Part shown: one piece after another, positions 19,139 to 26,546 of the stretch
Layout: the number at the start of each line of letters is the position of its first letter
How positions within the stretch are numbered: position 1 is the stretch's first letter
Assembly (NCBI GenBank): GCA_938005315.1
Contig: CALLOB010000031.1
Location: 1 to 51,150 of the forward strand
DNA length: 51,150 nt
Reading direction: 5' to 3'
Origin: an uncultured Phycisphaerae bacterium
GTDB taxonomy: Bacteria > Planctomycetota > Phycisphaerae > UBA1845 > PWPN01
Notes under the pieces: model-generated
Seen by the model: only the letters and a program-made list of their open reading frames with translations
What the model was told of the DNA's origin: nothing
Database searches by the model: none
Program-made: the position numbers and the translations under genes

Positions 19139-20782
19139 ATGGGAACTCTTCGTATCGTGATCGTCGGTGGCGTGGCCGCCGGGGCCAGTGCCGCGACCCG
19201 CGCTAGACGGATGAACGAGCAGGCGGAGATCGTCATCTTCGAGAAGGGCTCTGAGGTGTCATTCGCCAACTGCGGTCTGCCTTACTACATCGGTGGGCAG
19301 ATCCGCCCGCGGGGAAAGCTTTTTCTGGCCACGCCGGAGTACTTCCGCCAGACGTTCAACATCCAGGTGCATACCCGCCACGAGGTGGCGCGGATCGATC
19401 GCGAGCAGCACGCCGTGGAGGTGATCGATCTCGACGCCGGCCGGTCGCGCCTCGAGCACTACGACAAGCTGATCCTGGCGCCCGGGGCCGCGCCGGTGAT
19501 GCCGCCCTGGCCGGGAGCCGGTTGCGCGAATGTCTTCGTGCTTCGGGACGTGCCTGACAGCGATCGTATCAAGGCATGGATCGACGACCACGGTCCGCGC
19601 CGGGCGGTGATCGTCGGCGGCGGTTACATCGGCCTGGAGATGGCCGAGGTGCTTCGAGGCCGCGGGCTGGAGGTTTCGCTGGTCGAGCGGCTTCCGCGGG
19701 TCATGCCGTTGTTCGACGCGGTCATGGCCCGGGAGATTCAGCGGGTGCTGAGTGCCGAAGGCGTGACCTTGCACTGCGGACGCGGCGTGGAAAGCCTCGC
19801 CTGCCGCGACGGGCTGGCCGAGGCCGTCCGGCTGGCCGACGGGACGCTCCTGGACGCCGACATGGTCGTCGTCGCGGCCGGCGTCCGGCCGATGACGCAG
19901 CTGGCGGTCGCGGCCGGCCTGGCGATCGGCGCCAGCGGGGCCATCGCGGCGGACGCACAGGGCCGCACGAGCGATCCGGACATCTACGCGGTCGGCGACG
20001 CGGCCGAGGTGGTCCATGCGGTGCTTGGACGGCCGATGCAGGTGCCCCTGGCCGGTCCGGCGAACCGCAATGGCCGGCTGGCCGGTCAGCACGCGGCCAC
20101 CGGGTCTGCACGGCCGGCGACGCCGGTGGCCGGCACGTCGATCGTGGGCTTCTTCGGGCACGCCGCGGGCATGACCGGCCTGAGTCTGGAGGCGGCGCGG
20201 GCGGCCGGTCGGGATGCGGCCTGCAGCTTCGCGATCCGCGGGCATCATGTCGGCTACTACCCCGGCGCCGAAAACATGGTGCTGATGCTGGTCTACGAGC
20301 GCGGCACGCGTAAGGTGCTGGGCGCGCAGGCCGTGGGGGGGGCGGGCGTGGACAAGCGGATCGACGTGGTCGCCACCGCCATTCACTTCGGCGGCACGAT
20401 CGACGACCTGGCCGGCCTGGACCTGGCTTACGCCCCGCAGTTCGGTGCCGCAAAGGATCCGGTCCACATCGCGGCGTTCGCGGCCCAGAACCAGGAAGAC
20501 GGGCTCGTCGAGCAGCTGCTCCCGGGCGATCCGCGGATCACCGGCCAGCTGGTGGACGTCCGCACGCCGGCCGAACACGCGGCCGGCACGCTGCTGGGGG
20601 CGATCAACATTCCGCTGGCCTCCCTGCGGGCGCGCCTCGAAGAACTCGACCGCTCCAAGCCGGTGTGCGTGTTCTGCGGCGTGGGTCAGCGGTCTTACAA
20701 CGCCGCCCGAATCCTGAGCCAGCACGGCTTCCAGAAGGTCTACAACCTCGCCGGAGGATACACGCTGCATCGTCCGGGGTAG
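19139..20782 (+). CDS. CoA-disulfide reductase/NADH persulfide reductase with C-terminal rhodanese domain
   Basis: This 547-aa flavoenzyme has an N-terminal FAD Rossmann motif (IVIVGGVAAGASAATRARR), the single redox cysteine in SFANCGLPYY (Cys45, as in CoADR), a second nucleotide-binding motif (VIVGGGYIGLEMAEVLRGRG), the FAD-binding end SDPDIYAVGDAAEV and a dimerisation domain. A rhodanese domain follows from about residue 460, with the active loop CGVGQRS (Cys513). This matches the CoADR-RHD/Npsr fusion, which reduces CoA or glutathione per- and polysulfides with NAD(P)H and releases sulfide. The start at 19139 is supported by CGAGGAAG upstream. It is the third gene of the persulfide operon, 113 bases after the rhodanese gene. 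Confidence 0.93.
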   Translation: MGTLRIVIVGGVAAGASAATRARRMNEQAEIVIFEKGSEVSFANCGLPYYIGGQIRPRGKLFLATPEYFRQTFNIQVHTRHEVARIDREQHAVEVIDLDAGRSRLEHYDKLILAPGAAPVMPPWPGAGCANVFVLRDVPDSDRIKAWIDDHGPRRAVIVGGGYIGLEMAEVLRGRGLEVSLVERLPRVMPLFDAVMAREIQRVLSAEGVTLHCGRGVESLACRDGLAEAVRLADGTLLDADMVVVAAGVRPMTQLAVAAGLAIGASGAIAADAQGRTSDPDIYAVGDAAEVVHAVLGRPMQVPLAGPANRNGRLAGQHAATGSARPATPVAGTSIVGFFGHAAGMTGLSLEAARAAGRDAACSFAIRGHHVGYYPGAENMVLMLVYERGTRKVLGAQAVGGAGVDKRIDVVATAIHFGGTIDDLAGLDLAYAPQFGAAKDPVHIAAFAAQNQEDGLVEQLLPGDPRITGQLVDVRTPAEHAAGTLLGAINIPLASLRARLEELDRSKPVCVFCGVGQRSYNAARILSQHGFQKVYNLAGGYTLHRPG

Positions 20783-20843
20783 CCCGACCGGGACGGGATA
20801 CCCATGGTGACTTCCCGCCGGCCGGGATTCCCGCAACAGGCGG

Positions 20844-21329
20844 TCATCGCCGCGGCGGCTCGCCGTTGTCGAACATGCCGGCCTCGGCGCGGACGACGAA
20901 GGTTTCCGCAACCCGCTTGAGCGTCTCCCAGTCGCGGCGGATGCGCACCGCCTCGGCCGGCTCGATGGCCCCGTCGTTGGCCACGGCGCGGCTGACCTCC
21001 TCGAGCATGTCGCTGAACTCCTTGACCAGCTGCTGGGTGGACTTGAGCAGCTCGGTCCCCAGATCGCGGGCGTCGATCGGGGGGTTGGGCGTGAAGAACC
21101 CCCCGGCCTGATGGCACAGCCAGTTGACCGGCCCGGGATCCTGTGTGATCCGCAGGATCTCGGCCAGGCGGTCCAGCGGATTGCGCGCGCCGCCGGCGTC
21201 GGGGTCGTCGGGTTCCCAGGGCTGGCACCACTTGTAGACCAGGGCGGCCGAGAGCTTCAGCTCAGTGGCCACGGCCTTGACGCCGACCTTCTCGATGGCC
21301 TCCTTGAGGACTTCATGGCTGGGTTGCAT
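20844..21329 (-). CDS. CII-like (Phage_CP76 type) DNA-binding regulator
   Basis: This 161-aa protein begins MQPSHEVLKEAIEKVGVKAV, and the segment AVATELKLSAALVYKWCQPW is a helix-turn-helix of the type used by phage CII-like regulators; it is followed by NPLDRLAEILRIT and WLCHQAGGFFTPNP. The C-terminal half is helical (LLKSTQQLVKEFSDMLEEVS). I recall similar chromosomal proteins in planctomycetes, so this is likely a domesticated regulator, not part of a prophage; no phage genes are nearby. The ATG at 21329 starts the conserved part, and no Shine-Dalgarno precedes it; the frame is open to 21536 but that region is the promoter of rsmA. Confidence 0.75.
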   Translation of the reverse strand: MQPSHEVLKEAIEKVGVKAVATELKLSAALVYKWCQPWEPDDPDAGGARNPLDRLAEILRITQDPGPVNWLCHQAGGFFTPNPPIDARDLGTELLKSTQQLVKEFSDMLEEVSRAVANDGAIEPAEAVRIRRDWETLKRVAETFVVRAEAGMFDNGEPPRR

Positions 21330-21386
21330 GTTCGGCAGTCTGGAGGAACCGTCGGGGAATGTAAAGTCCGCAGGCCTGCCGGCCGT

Positions 21387-21416
21387 TTGCACGTCACGTT
21401 GCCTGGGAAGCATAAT
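21387..21416 (+). promoter_or_regulatory. Putative sigma-70 promoter of rsmA
   Basis: TTGCAC (21387-21392) and CATAAT (21411-21416) are 18 bases apart, about 115 bases before the rsmA start. It lies in the divergent region shared with the CII-like gene. Confidence 0.45.
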
Positions 21417-21534
21417 CGCCGGCGGGCCGGCGAATGGTGGGCGTCTGCGGGTATCCCGGGTTCCCTGCGGGTTGCCGGCCGGGCCCGCGACCGGGCCGGG
21501 CCGCAGGGGTCGCACGGACCTGGAGAAAAGCCGC

Positions 21535-22419
21535 ATGCCGCAGACCAGACGACAGATTCGGGCCCTGCTGGCCGGAGCCGGGCTTCGGCCGTTGAAACGC
21601 TACGGCCAGAACTTCCTGATCGACGGCAACCTGATCAGCCGCCTGGTCGAGGCGGCCGGCGTGACCGACCGCGACGTGGTACTGGAGGTCGGCGTCGGGA
21701 CCGGCTCGCTGACGGAGATGCTGCTGGAGCGGGCCGGGCACGTGGTCGGCGTGGAGATCGACCGCGGGCTGCACGCTTTGGTGGCCGGGCTGCTGGGACA
21801 CCATCCGCGGTTGTCGCTGCTGCACCGCGACGTGCTGGTTTCCAAGCACCGCCTCGCCGCGGAAGTGCTGGAGGAGCTCCAGCGACGCCGCGACGAACTG
21901 GGCGGCCGGATCATGCTGGTGGCCAACCTGCCTTACCAGGTGGCCACGCCGCTGATCGTGGATCTGCTGCTGGATCACGCCGACGTCGGCCCGCTGTGCT
22001 TCACCGTGCAGGCCGAAGTGGCCGACCGTTTCACGGCCGAACCCGGCGGCAGGGACTACGGGCCGATCGCGGTGTACGCCCGATTGCTGACCGTCGTGCG
22101 CCGGATCGCGCGGCTGGGGCCCGAATCGTTCTGGCCGGCACCCAGGGTCGATTCGGCCATGCTCCGGATGGAGCGGCACCCGGGCGGCCGGCCGCCGGAG
22201 GAGGTGCTGCAGGCCCTGGTCCGGCTCGTTCAGGGCTGTTTCGGGCAGCGGCGCAAGCAGATGCGCACGGTGCTTCAACGGCTGCTGGGCAAGGAAGCCC
22301 TGGCGCGGCTGGAGTCGGCGGGCATGCTGGACATGAGCGCCCGGCCGGAGCGGATCGGCGTCGAAGGCTGGCTGGCCCTGGCCCGATGGGTGGCCGGCCA
22401 GTCGGCCGGGGGAATGTGA
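21535..22419 (+). CDS. rsmA: 16S rRNA (adenine1518-N6/adenine1519-N6)-dimethyltransferase
   Basis: This 294-aa protein is RsmA/KsgA, which dimethylates two adenines in helix 45 of 16S rRNA late in 30S assembly using S-adenosylmethionine. The N-terminus GLRPLKRYGQNFLIDGNLI, motif I VLEVGVGTGSLTEML and motif IV LVANLPYQVATPLI are diagnostic, followed by FTVQAEVADRF and WPAPRVDSAML. Length is normal for the family. The ATG at 21535 has GGAGAAAAG upstream. An unusual detail is a 10-residue charged insertion (LEELQRRRDELG) before motif IV. Confidence 0.97.
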   Translation: MPQTRRQIRALLAGAGLRPLKRYGQNFLIDGNLISRLVEAAGVTDRDVVLEVGVGTGSLTEMLLERAGHVVGVEIDRGLHALVAGLLGHHPRLSLLHRDVLVSKHRLAAEVLEELQRRRDELGGRIMLVANLPYQVATPLIVDLLLDHADVGPLCFTVQAEVADRFTAEPGGRDYGPIAVYARLLTVVRRIARLGPESFWPAPRVDSAMLRMERHPGGRPPEEVLQALVRLVQGCFGQRRKQMRTVLQRLLGKEALARLESAGMLDMSARPERIGVEGWLALARWVAGQSAGGM

Positions 22420-22437
22420 ACGGCGCGCGGCGCCGGC

Positions 22438-22466
22438 TTGCGGCCCCGGTCCCGAAGTCGTATACA
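22438..22466 (+). promoter_or_regulatory. Putative sigma-70 promoter of the XRE-type gene
   Basis: TTGCGG (22438-22443) and TATACA (22461-22466) are 17 bases apart, beginning just after the rsmA stop, with a leader of about 107 bases to the start at 22581. Confidence 0.55.
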
Positions 22467-22580
22467 CACGGAGCATCCACCGGCCGTGGGGGGCGACTGG
22501 CCGACGGGAGGCGCCGTCCCCGGGCGCCGACCGCGATCAAGCCAGCCGAGCCGAGCGACCGGACTGACATGGAGGCTTGC

Positions 22581-23018
22581 ATGCCGAATCTCGCACAAGT
22601 GATGAAGGCGGAGATCGCGCGCGTGGCCAGACGCACGCTGCGCAGGGAGTTCGGTGCCACCCGGCGGACGGCGGTACAGAATCGCCGGGACATCGCCGAA
22701 CTCAAGCGCCAGGTCAAGGACCTGACTCGCCGGGTGGACTTCCTCGAGACTCAGGAGAAGAGGCGCGTGGCTCGGCCCGCGGCCGAGGCGCCGCCCCAAG
22801 GCGTGCGGTTCTCGCCGCGCTGGGTGAAAGCCCAGCGGGACCGTCTGGGGCTGTCGGCCGCCGAACTCGGCCGGCTGATGGGGGTGTCGACACTGACCGT
22901 CTACAACTGGGAAAGCGGCAAGTCGCGTCCCCGGCAGGAGGCGCTGGCGGCACTGGTGGCCGTTCGCCGCATGGGCCGCCGCGAGGCCCGCAAGCGGCTG
23001 GAAATGCTGAGTGAGTGA
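22581..23018 (+). CDS. XRE-type helix-turn-helix protein with N-terminal coiled coil
   Basis: This 145-aa protein has a basic N-terminal segment (MKAEIARVARRTLRREFG), a coiled coil (about residues 37-60: RRDIAELKRQVKDLTRRVDF) and a C-terminal XRE/Cro helix-turn-helix (about 85-140) including RLGLSAAELGRLMGVSTLTV and YNWESGKSRPRQEALA. The coiled coil suggests dimerisation. ATG 22581 was chosen over ATG 22569 because GGAGG lies five bases before it. Role unknown; it may be an autoregulated regulator. A short GGCGGA-cca-TCCGCC hairpin just past the stop (23023-23037) lacks a T-tract. Confidence 0.8.
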   Translation: MPNLAQVMKAEIARVARRTLRREFGATRRTAVQNRRDIAELKRQVKDLTRRVDFLETQEKRRVARPAAEAPPQGVRFSPRWVKAQRDRLGLSAAELGRLMGVSTLTVYNWESGKSRPRQEALAALVAVRRMGRREARKRLEMLSE

Positions 23019-23162
23019 GTCTGGCGGACCATCCGCCGCGGTCAGGGGTCCGCGGAACGCTTCGCGACATTCTCGACCCGGCGTGCCCTGTGGTGCAGCG
23101 GTTCTCTACACCCGCGCAGAAAACGGGACGACCGGTGTCCTCGGCCATGGCCTGCAAGGCGC

Positions 23163-24407
23163 CTAATCGGCTCCGGAGGGCTGGGGAGGGCGATCCGCTC
23201 GCCCGCGTTTGGCCAGGATATCGGTCAGCGTGCGACAGACGCCGTCGATCTGGTCGGCGGTGAGCTCGGGGAACATCGGCAGGCTCAGGCAGCGGGCCGA
23301 TAGCCTCTCGGCGCGGGGGAAGTCGCCGGCGGCGTGGCCGAGATGGCGGTAGGCCGGCTGGAGATGGACCGGCACGGGGTAGTGCAGGCCGGTCTGGATG
23401 CCGGCTTGCTGGAGCCGGGCGGCCACGGCGTCGCGATCGTCGAGCTCGACGACGAACAGGTGATAGACCCCCGGCCGGTCGGGAAACTCCCGAGGCAAGG
23501 TCAGGCCGGGGACGCCGGCCAGGCGGCGGGTGTACTCGGCCGCATGGGCCCGGCGGGCGGCGGTCCAGGCGTCCAGCCGGGCGAGCTTGATGCCCAGCAC
23601 GGCGGCCTGGATGCCCTCCATGCGGTAGTTGTAGCCGATCTCCTCATGCACATAGCGGCGGCGCTGGCCGTGATCGCGCAGGGCCCGCGCCCGGGCGGCG
23701 ATGTCCGGATCGTTCGTCACCAGGGCCCCGCCTTCGCCGAAAGCCCCGAGATTCTTGCCCGGATAGAAGCTGAAGCAGCCGATACGCCCCAGCCCGCCGA
23801 CCCGACGGCCGTCGCAGGAGGCCCCGTGGGCCTGGGCAGCGTCCTCGATGACCGGCAGACCGCGGGACTCGGCGAACCGCAGGATCGCACGCATGTCCGC
23901 GGGTTGGCCGTAGAGGTGCACCGGGACGATCGCCCGCGTGCGCGGCGTGACGGCCGCGGCCAGACGCTGCGGATCCATGGTCCGCGAGGCCGGGTCGATG
24001 TCCACGAACACCGGCCGCGCCCCGACGTAGCTGATCGCCCATGCTGTCGCCACGAACGTCGCCGGCACGGTGATGACTTCGTCGCCCGGACCGATGTCCA
24101 GGCAGCGCATGGCCAGATGCAGGGCACTGGTTCCGCTGTTGACCGCGACGCAGTGGGCCGCGCCGCAGTATTCGGCGAAACGGGCCTCGAACGCCTCGAC
24201 CGCCGGCCCGAGGCAGAAACGGGCCTCGCGGCAGACGTCCGCGATGGCGGTCAGCACTTCGTTTTCGAGGGTTCGGAACTGGGCCTTGAGATCGACGAAG
24301 GGTACCTTCACCTGCGCGGGCTGCGCGGCGGCAGGCGGGCATGCGGCGGGGGGGCATGCGGCAGGGGGGCAGGTCATGGCATTGTCGGTCACGGTCGCAG
24401 TGGTCAT
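23163..24407 (-). CDS. DegT/DnrJ/EryC1-family sugar-nucleotide aminotransferase
   Basis: This 414-aa PLP enzyme converts a keto-sugar nucleotide to an amino sugar, the third step in WbpE/FdtB-type pathways. Typical blocks are VPFVDLKAQFRTLENEV, AVNSGTSALHLAMRCLDIGP, VIEDAAQAHGA and FSFYPGKNLGAFGEGGALVT, whose Lys binds PLP. The N-terminus carries an odd low-complexity stretch with three CPPAA units (about residues 13-27) ahead of the domain, absent from normal DegT proteins. The ATG at 24407 overlaps the stop of the methyltransferase by ATGA and has GGGAG upstream. It is the last gene of the five-gene sugar operon; together with the dehydrogenase and acetyltransferase upstream it suggests a 3-acetamido sugar product. 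Confidence 0.92.
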   Translation of the reverse strand: MTTATVTDNAMTCPPAACPPAACPPAAAQPAQVKVPFVDLKAQFRTLENEVLTAIADVCREARFCLGPAVEAFEARFAEYCGAAHCVAVNSGTSALHLAMRCLDIGPGDEVITVPATFVATAWAISYVGARPVFVDIDPASRTMDPQRLAAAVTPRTRAIVPVHLYGQPADMRAILRFAESRGLPVIEDAAQAHGASCDGRRVGGLGRIGCFSFYPGKNLGAFGEGGALVTNDPDIAARARALRDHGQRRRYVHEEIGYNYRMEGIQAAVLGIKLARLDAWTAARRAHAAEYTRRLAGVPGLTLPREFPDRPGVYHLFVVELDDRDAVAARLQQAGIQTGLHYPVPVHLQPAYRHLGHAAGDFPRAERLSARCLSLPMFPELTADQIDGVCRTLTDILAKRGRADRPPQPSGAD

Positions 24408-25183
24408 GTCGGAACTCCCGATGCGCCGACGGCGGCGCGCTGGACCGTTCGCCGGGGAACGGCCGGCAGGACGGGCATGGTGATCTGGCAGACGATATCG
24501 CCCTCGACCAGCTCGCAGCAGGCATCGGACAGATGGCGGGCATCGGCCAGCCCGCTGACTGCCAGAAAATGCCCGGGCGACTGGAAAAAGTGCAGGTGCA
24601 GGTCGAGCGTGTAGCGGTATGCCCGCTGGCAGGGCACGATGATGAACAGTTCGCGGCGGCACACGCGGCACAGCTCGGCCACGGCCTTTTCCAGCCGCCG
24701 CACGTGCTCCAGCGTGTGCAGGCAGGTCACCACGTCGAACGAGCGGTCGGCAAACGGCAGGTTTTCGACGCTGCCGGCGCGGAAGGCGATGTCCGGATCG
24801 TCGAAGCGGCGGACGAAGTCGCACCCGGTCACCCGCAGGCCGGCGCGGGCGCACTGCCGGGCCCAGAAGCCCCGGCCGCAGCCGACGTCCAGCAGGGTGC
24901 GGCAATCCGGCGGGATGCGTCCGGCGATCCAGGCCAGCCCGCCGGCGGTGGCGTCGGTCGGCCGGCGGTCGCCCCGGCACCGCAGCGTGGCGTACAGCCC
25001 GGCCATTTCATCGTCACTCAGCCGCCAGGCCCGCTCCTTGAACTCGATGACCGCGTCCGGATCGGGCGTGCCGGCGAACCACCACCTCAGCAGCGGCCGC
25101 ATCAGCCGGCGGTTGTCGCGCAGCACCGGCGGCAGCCAGTCGTCCAGCAGGCGGCGGGCGAGGTTGGTCCGTCGCCGGTTCAC
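24404..25183 (-). CDS. Class I SAM-dependent methyltransferase
   Basis: This 259-aa protein has a Rossmann methyltransferase core with motif I LLDVGCGRGFWARQCARAGL, an acidic motif II region (VTGCDFVRRF), SVENLPFADRSFDVVTCLHT as motif III/IV, then LEHVRRLEKAVAELCRVCRR, as in methyltransferases acting on small molecules or glycan ends. The GTG start at 25183 overlaps the stop of the preceding glycosyltransferase (GTGA), indicating translational coupling. In this cluster it may methylate a sugar or a lipid-linked glycan, but the acceptor is not readable. Confidence 0.85.
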   Translation of the reverse strand: MNRRRTNLARRLLDDWLPPVLRDNRRLMRPLLRWWFAGTPDPDAVIEFKERAWRLSDDEMAGLYATLRCRGDRRPTDATAGGLAWIAGRIPPDCRTLLDVGCGRGFWARQCARAGLRVTGCDFVRRFDDPDIAFRAGSVENLPFADRSFDVVTCLHTLEHVRRLEKAVAELCRVCRRELFIIVPCQRAYRYTLDLHLHFFQSPGHFLAVSGLADARHLSDACCELVEGDIVCQITMPVLPAVPRRTVQRAAVGASGVPT

Positions 25184-25959
25184 GTCGTCGGTCCTCCGGC
25201 CGTGCGCGGCCCGGCGCCGGGGGGACGGATGGCCTCGCGCCAGAGGATCCAGCGCAGACGCAGCGTTTCCGCAAGGGTGTGCAGCACTCGGGCCGGCGTG
25301 ATGGTGCTGGATCCGGCCCGGCGGGGGTGATAGTCGGCGGTCATGGCGGCCACGCGATAGCCGGCGCGGCGGGCACGAAAGATCAGCTCGGCGGTGACCG
25401 TGCTGACGCCGCGCGACCGCACCGGCAGGGCGGTCAACACCTCGCGGCGGAAGAACTGCACGAAGTTGTGGTCGTTCAACGGGCTGGCGAAGAGCGCCTT
25501 GAGCGTCAGAACGTTCGCCCAGCTGATGAGCCGACGCACCACGCCGTAGGCCGAGCGGTCGCGTCGCTCCACGACGACGACATCGGCGCCCGCGTCGATC
25601 AGGTCCAGCACCCTCGGTACATCGCCCGGATCGAAGGGCAGGTCCGTGCCGTTCCAGCCGATCACGCGTCCGCGCGCCCGGGCGAAGCCGTGCAGGAACG
25701 CGGCCGACTGCCCGCGGTTGACGGCGTGGTGGATGACCCGCACCCGCCGGTCCCGGGCCGCGTGGGCCTCGGCCAGCTCGCCGGTGCGATCGGTGGAGCC
25801 GTCGTTGACCACGATGATCTCGTGATCGGTCAGGCCGGCGTGCTCCAGACTCTCGGCACACCGGCGCAGGGCCTGCGGCAGAGAGGCCTCCTCGTTGAAG
25901 GCCGGCAGTACCAGCGTCAGGCGTGGCTCGATGCCGGACAACGCTGTCTCCGTGCTCAT
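25180..25959 (-). CDS. Family 2 glycosyltransferase
   Basis: This 259-aa GT-A enzyme has the GT2 signature LTLVLPAFNEEASLPQAL, IIVVNDGSTDRTGELAEAH and NRGQSAAFLHGFARARG, as in dolichol-phosphate-mannose-synthase-like enzymes. At the usual DAD-LQ metal motif it reads GTDLP, so the first Asp is replaced by Gly while the second is kept. There is no membrane segment. The start ATG lacks a good Shine-Dalgarno, and the gene follows the acetyltransferase by about 50 bases in the operon. It probably transfers a sugar to a lipid carrier or a growing polysaccharide. Confidence 0.88.
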   Translation of the reverse strand: MSTETALSGIEPRLTLVLPAFNEEASLPQALRRCAESLEHAGLTDHEIIVVNDGSTDRTGELAEAHAARDRRVRVIHHAVNRGQSAAFLHGFARARGRVIGWNGTDLPFDPGDVPRVLDLIDAGADVVVVERRDRSAYGVVRRLISWANVLTLKALFASPLNDHNFVQFFRREVLTALPVRSRGVSTVTAELIFRARRAGYRVAAMTADYHPRRAGSSTITPARVLHTLAETLRLRWILWREAIRPPGAGPRTAGGPTT

Positions 25960-26012
25960 GGCGACGGCCCGTACGGCGGCGATACACCGGCGGGCCCCGG
26001 ATCATGCCGTTT

Positions 26013-26546
26013 TCATGGCCGCCCGGCGACGCGGACCGCACGCACGGGCGGATGAGCCGCCGCGCGGGGCCTGCTCATGACTCTCGCCGGCACGCCGGCG
26101 ACCACAGCGCCGGCCGGCACGTCGCGGGTGACCACCGCGCCTGCGCCGATGACCGCTCCTTCGCCGATGGTCACGCCGCACAGGATCACCGCCCCCGAGC
26201 CGATCGACGCCCGCCGGCACACCCGCGTCGGCACCACCCTCCAGTCCCGCTCGCCCTGGGGAAGGCCTTCGTCGGTCACCGCCCGGGGGTAGCGGTCGTT
26301 GATGAAGATCACCCCGTGCCCGATGAAGCACTCGTCCTCGATGGTCACGCCCTCGCAGATGAAGGTGTGGCTGGAGATCTTGCACCGCCGGCCCACCGTT
26401 GCGTTCTTCTGGATCTCCACGAACGTGCCGATGCGGGTGTCGTCGCCGATGCTGCAGCCGTAGAGATTGACGAAGGCGTGAACGGCCACGTTCTCGCCGA
26501 GACGCACGTCCGGGGCGATGCGGGCGAAGTCGGCGACGGCGCTCAT
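26013..26546 (-). CDS. Left-handed beta-helix (hexapeptide) N-acetyltransferase, WbpD/WlbB-like
   Basis: This 177-aa protein is built of hexapeptide repeats (VAVHAFVNLYGCSIGDDTRIG, then later GSGAVILCGVTIGEGAVIGA), the fold of acetyl-CoA transferases such as WbpD. SHTFICEGVTIEDECFIGHG and the loop VIFINDRYPRA match the UDP-3-amino-sugar acetyltransferase type. The ATG at 26546 overlaps the stop of the dehydrogenase (ATGA). Preceded by the dehydrogenase and followed in the operon by an aminotransferase, it would acetylate the 3-amino group of a sugar nucleotide. Confidence 0.9.
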   Translation of the reverse strand: MSAVADFARIAPDVRLGENVAVHAFVNLYGCSIGDDTRIGTFVEIQKNATVGRRCKISSHTFICEGVTIEDECFIGHGVIFINDRYPRAVTDEGLPQGERDWRVVPTRVCRRASIGSGAVILCGVTIGEGAVIGAGAVVTRDVPAGAVVAGVPARVMSRPRAAAHPPVRAVRVAGRP

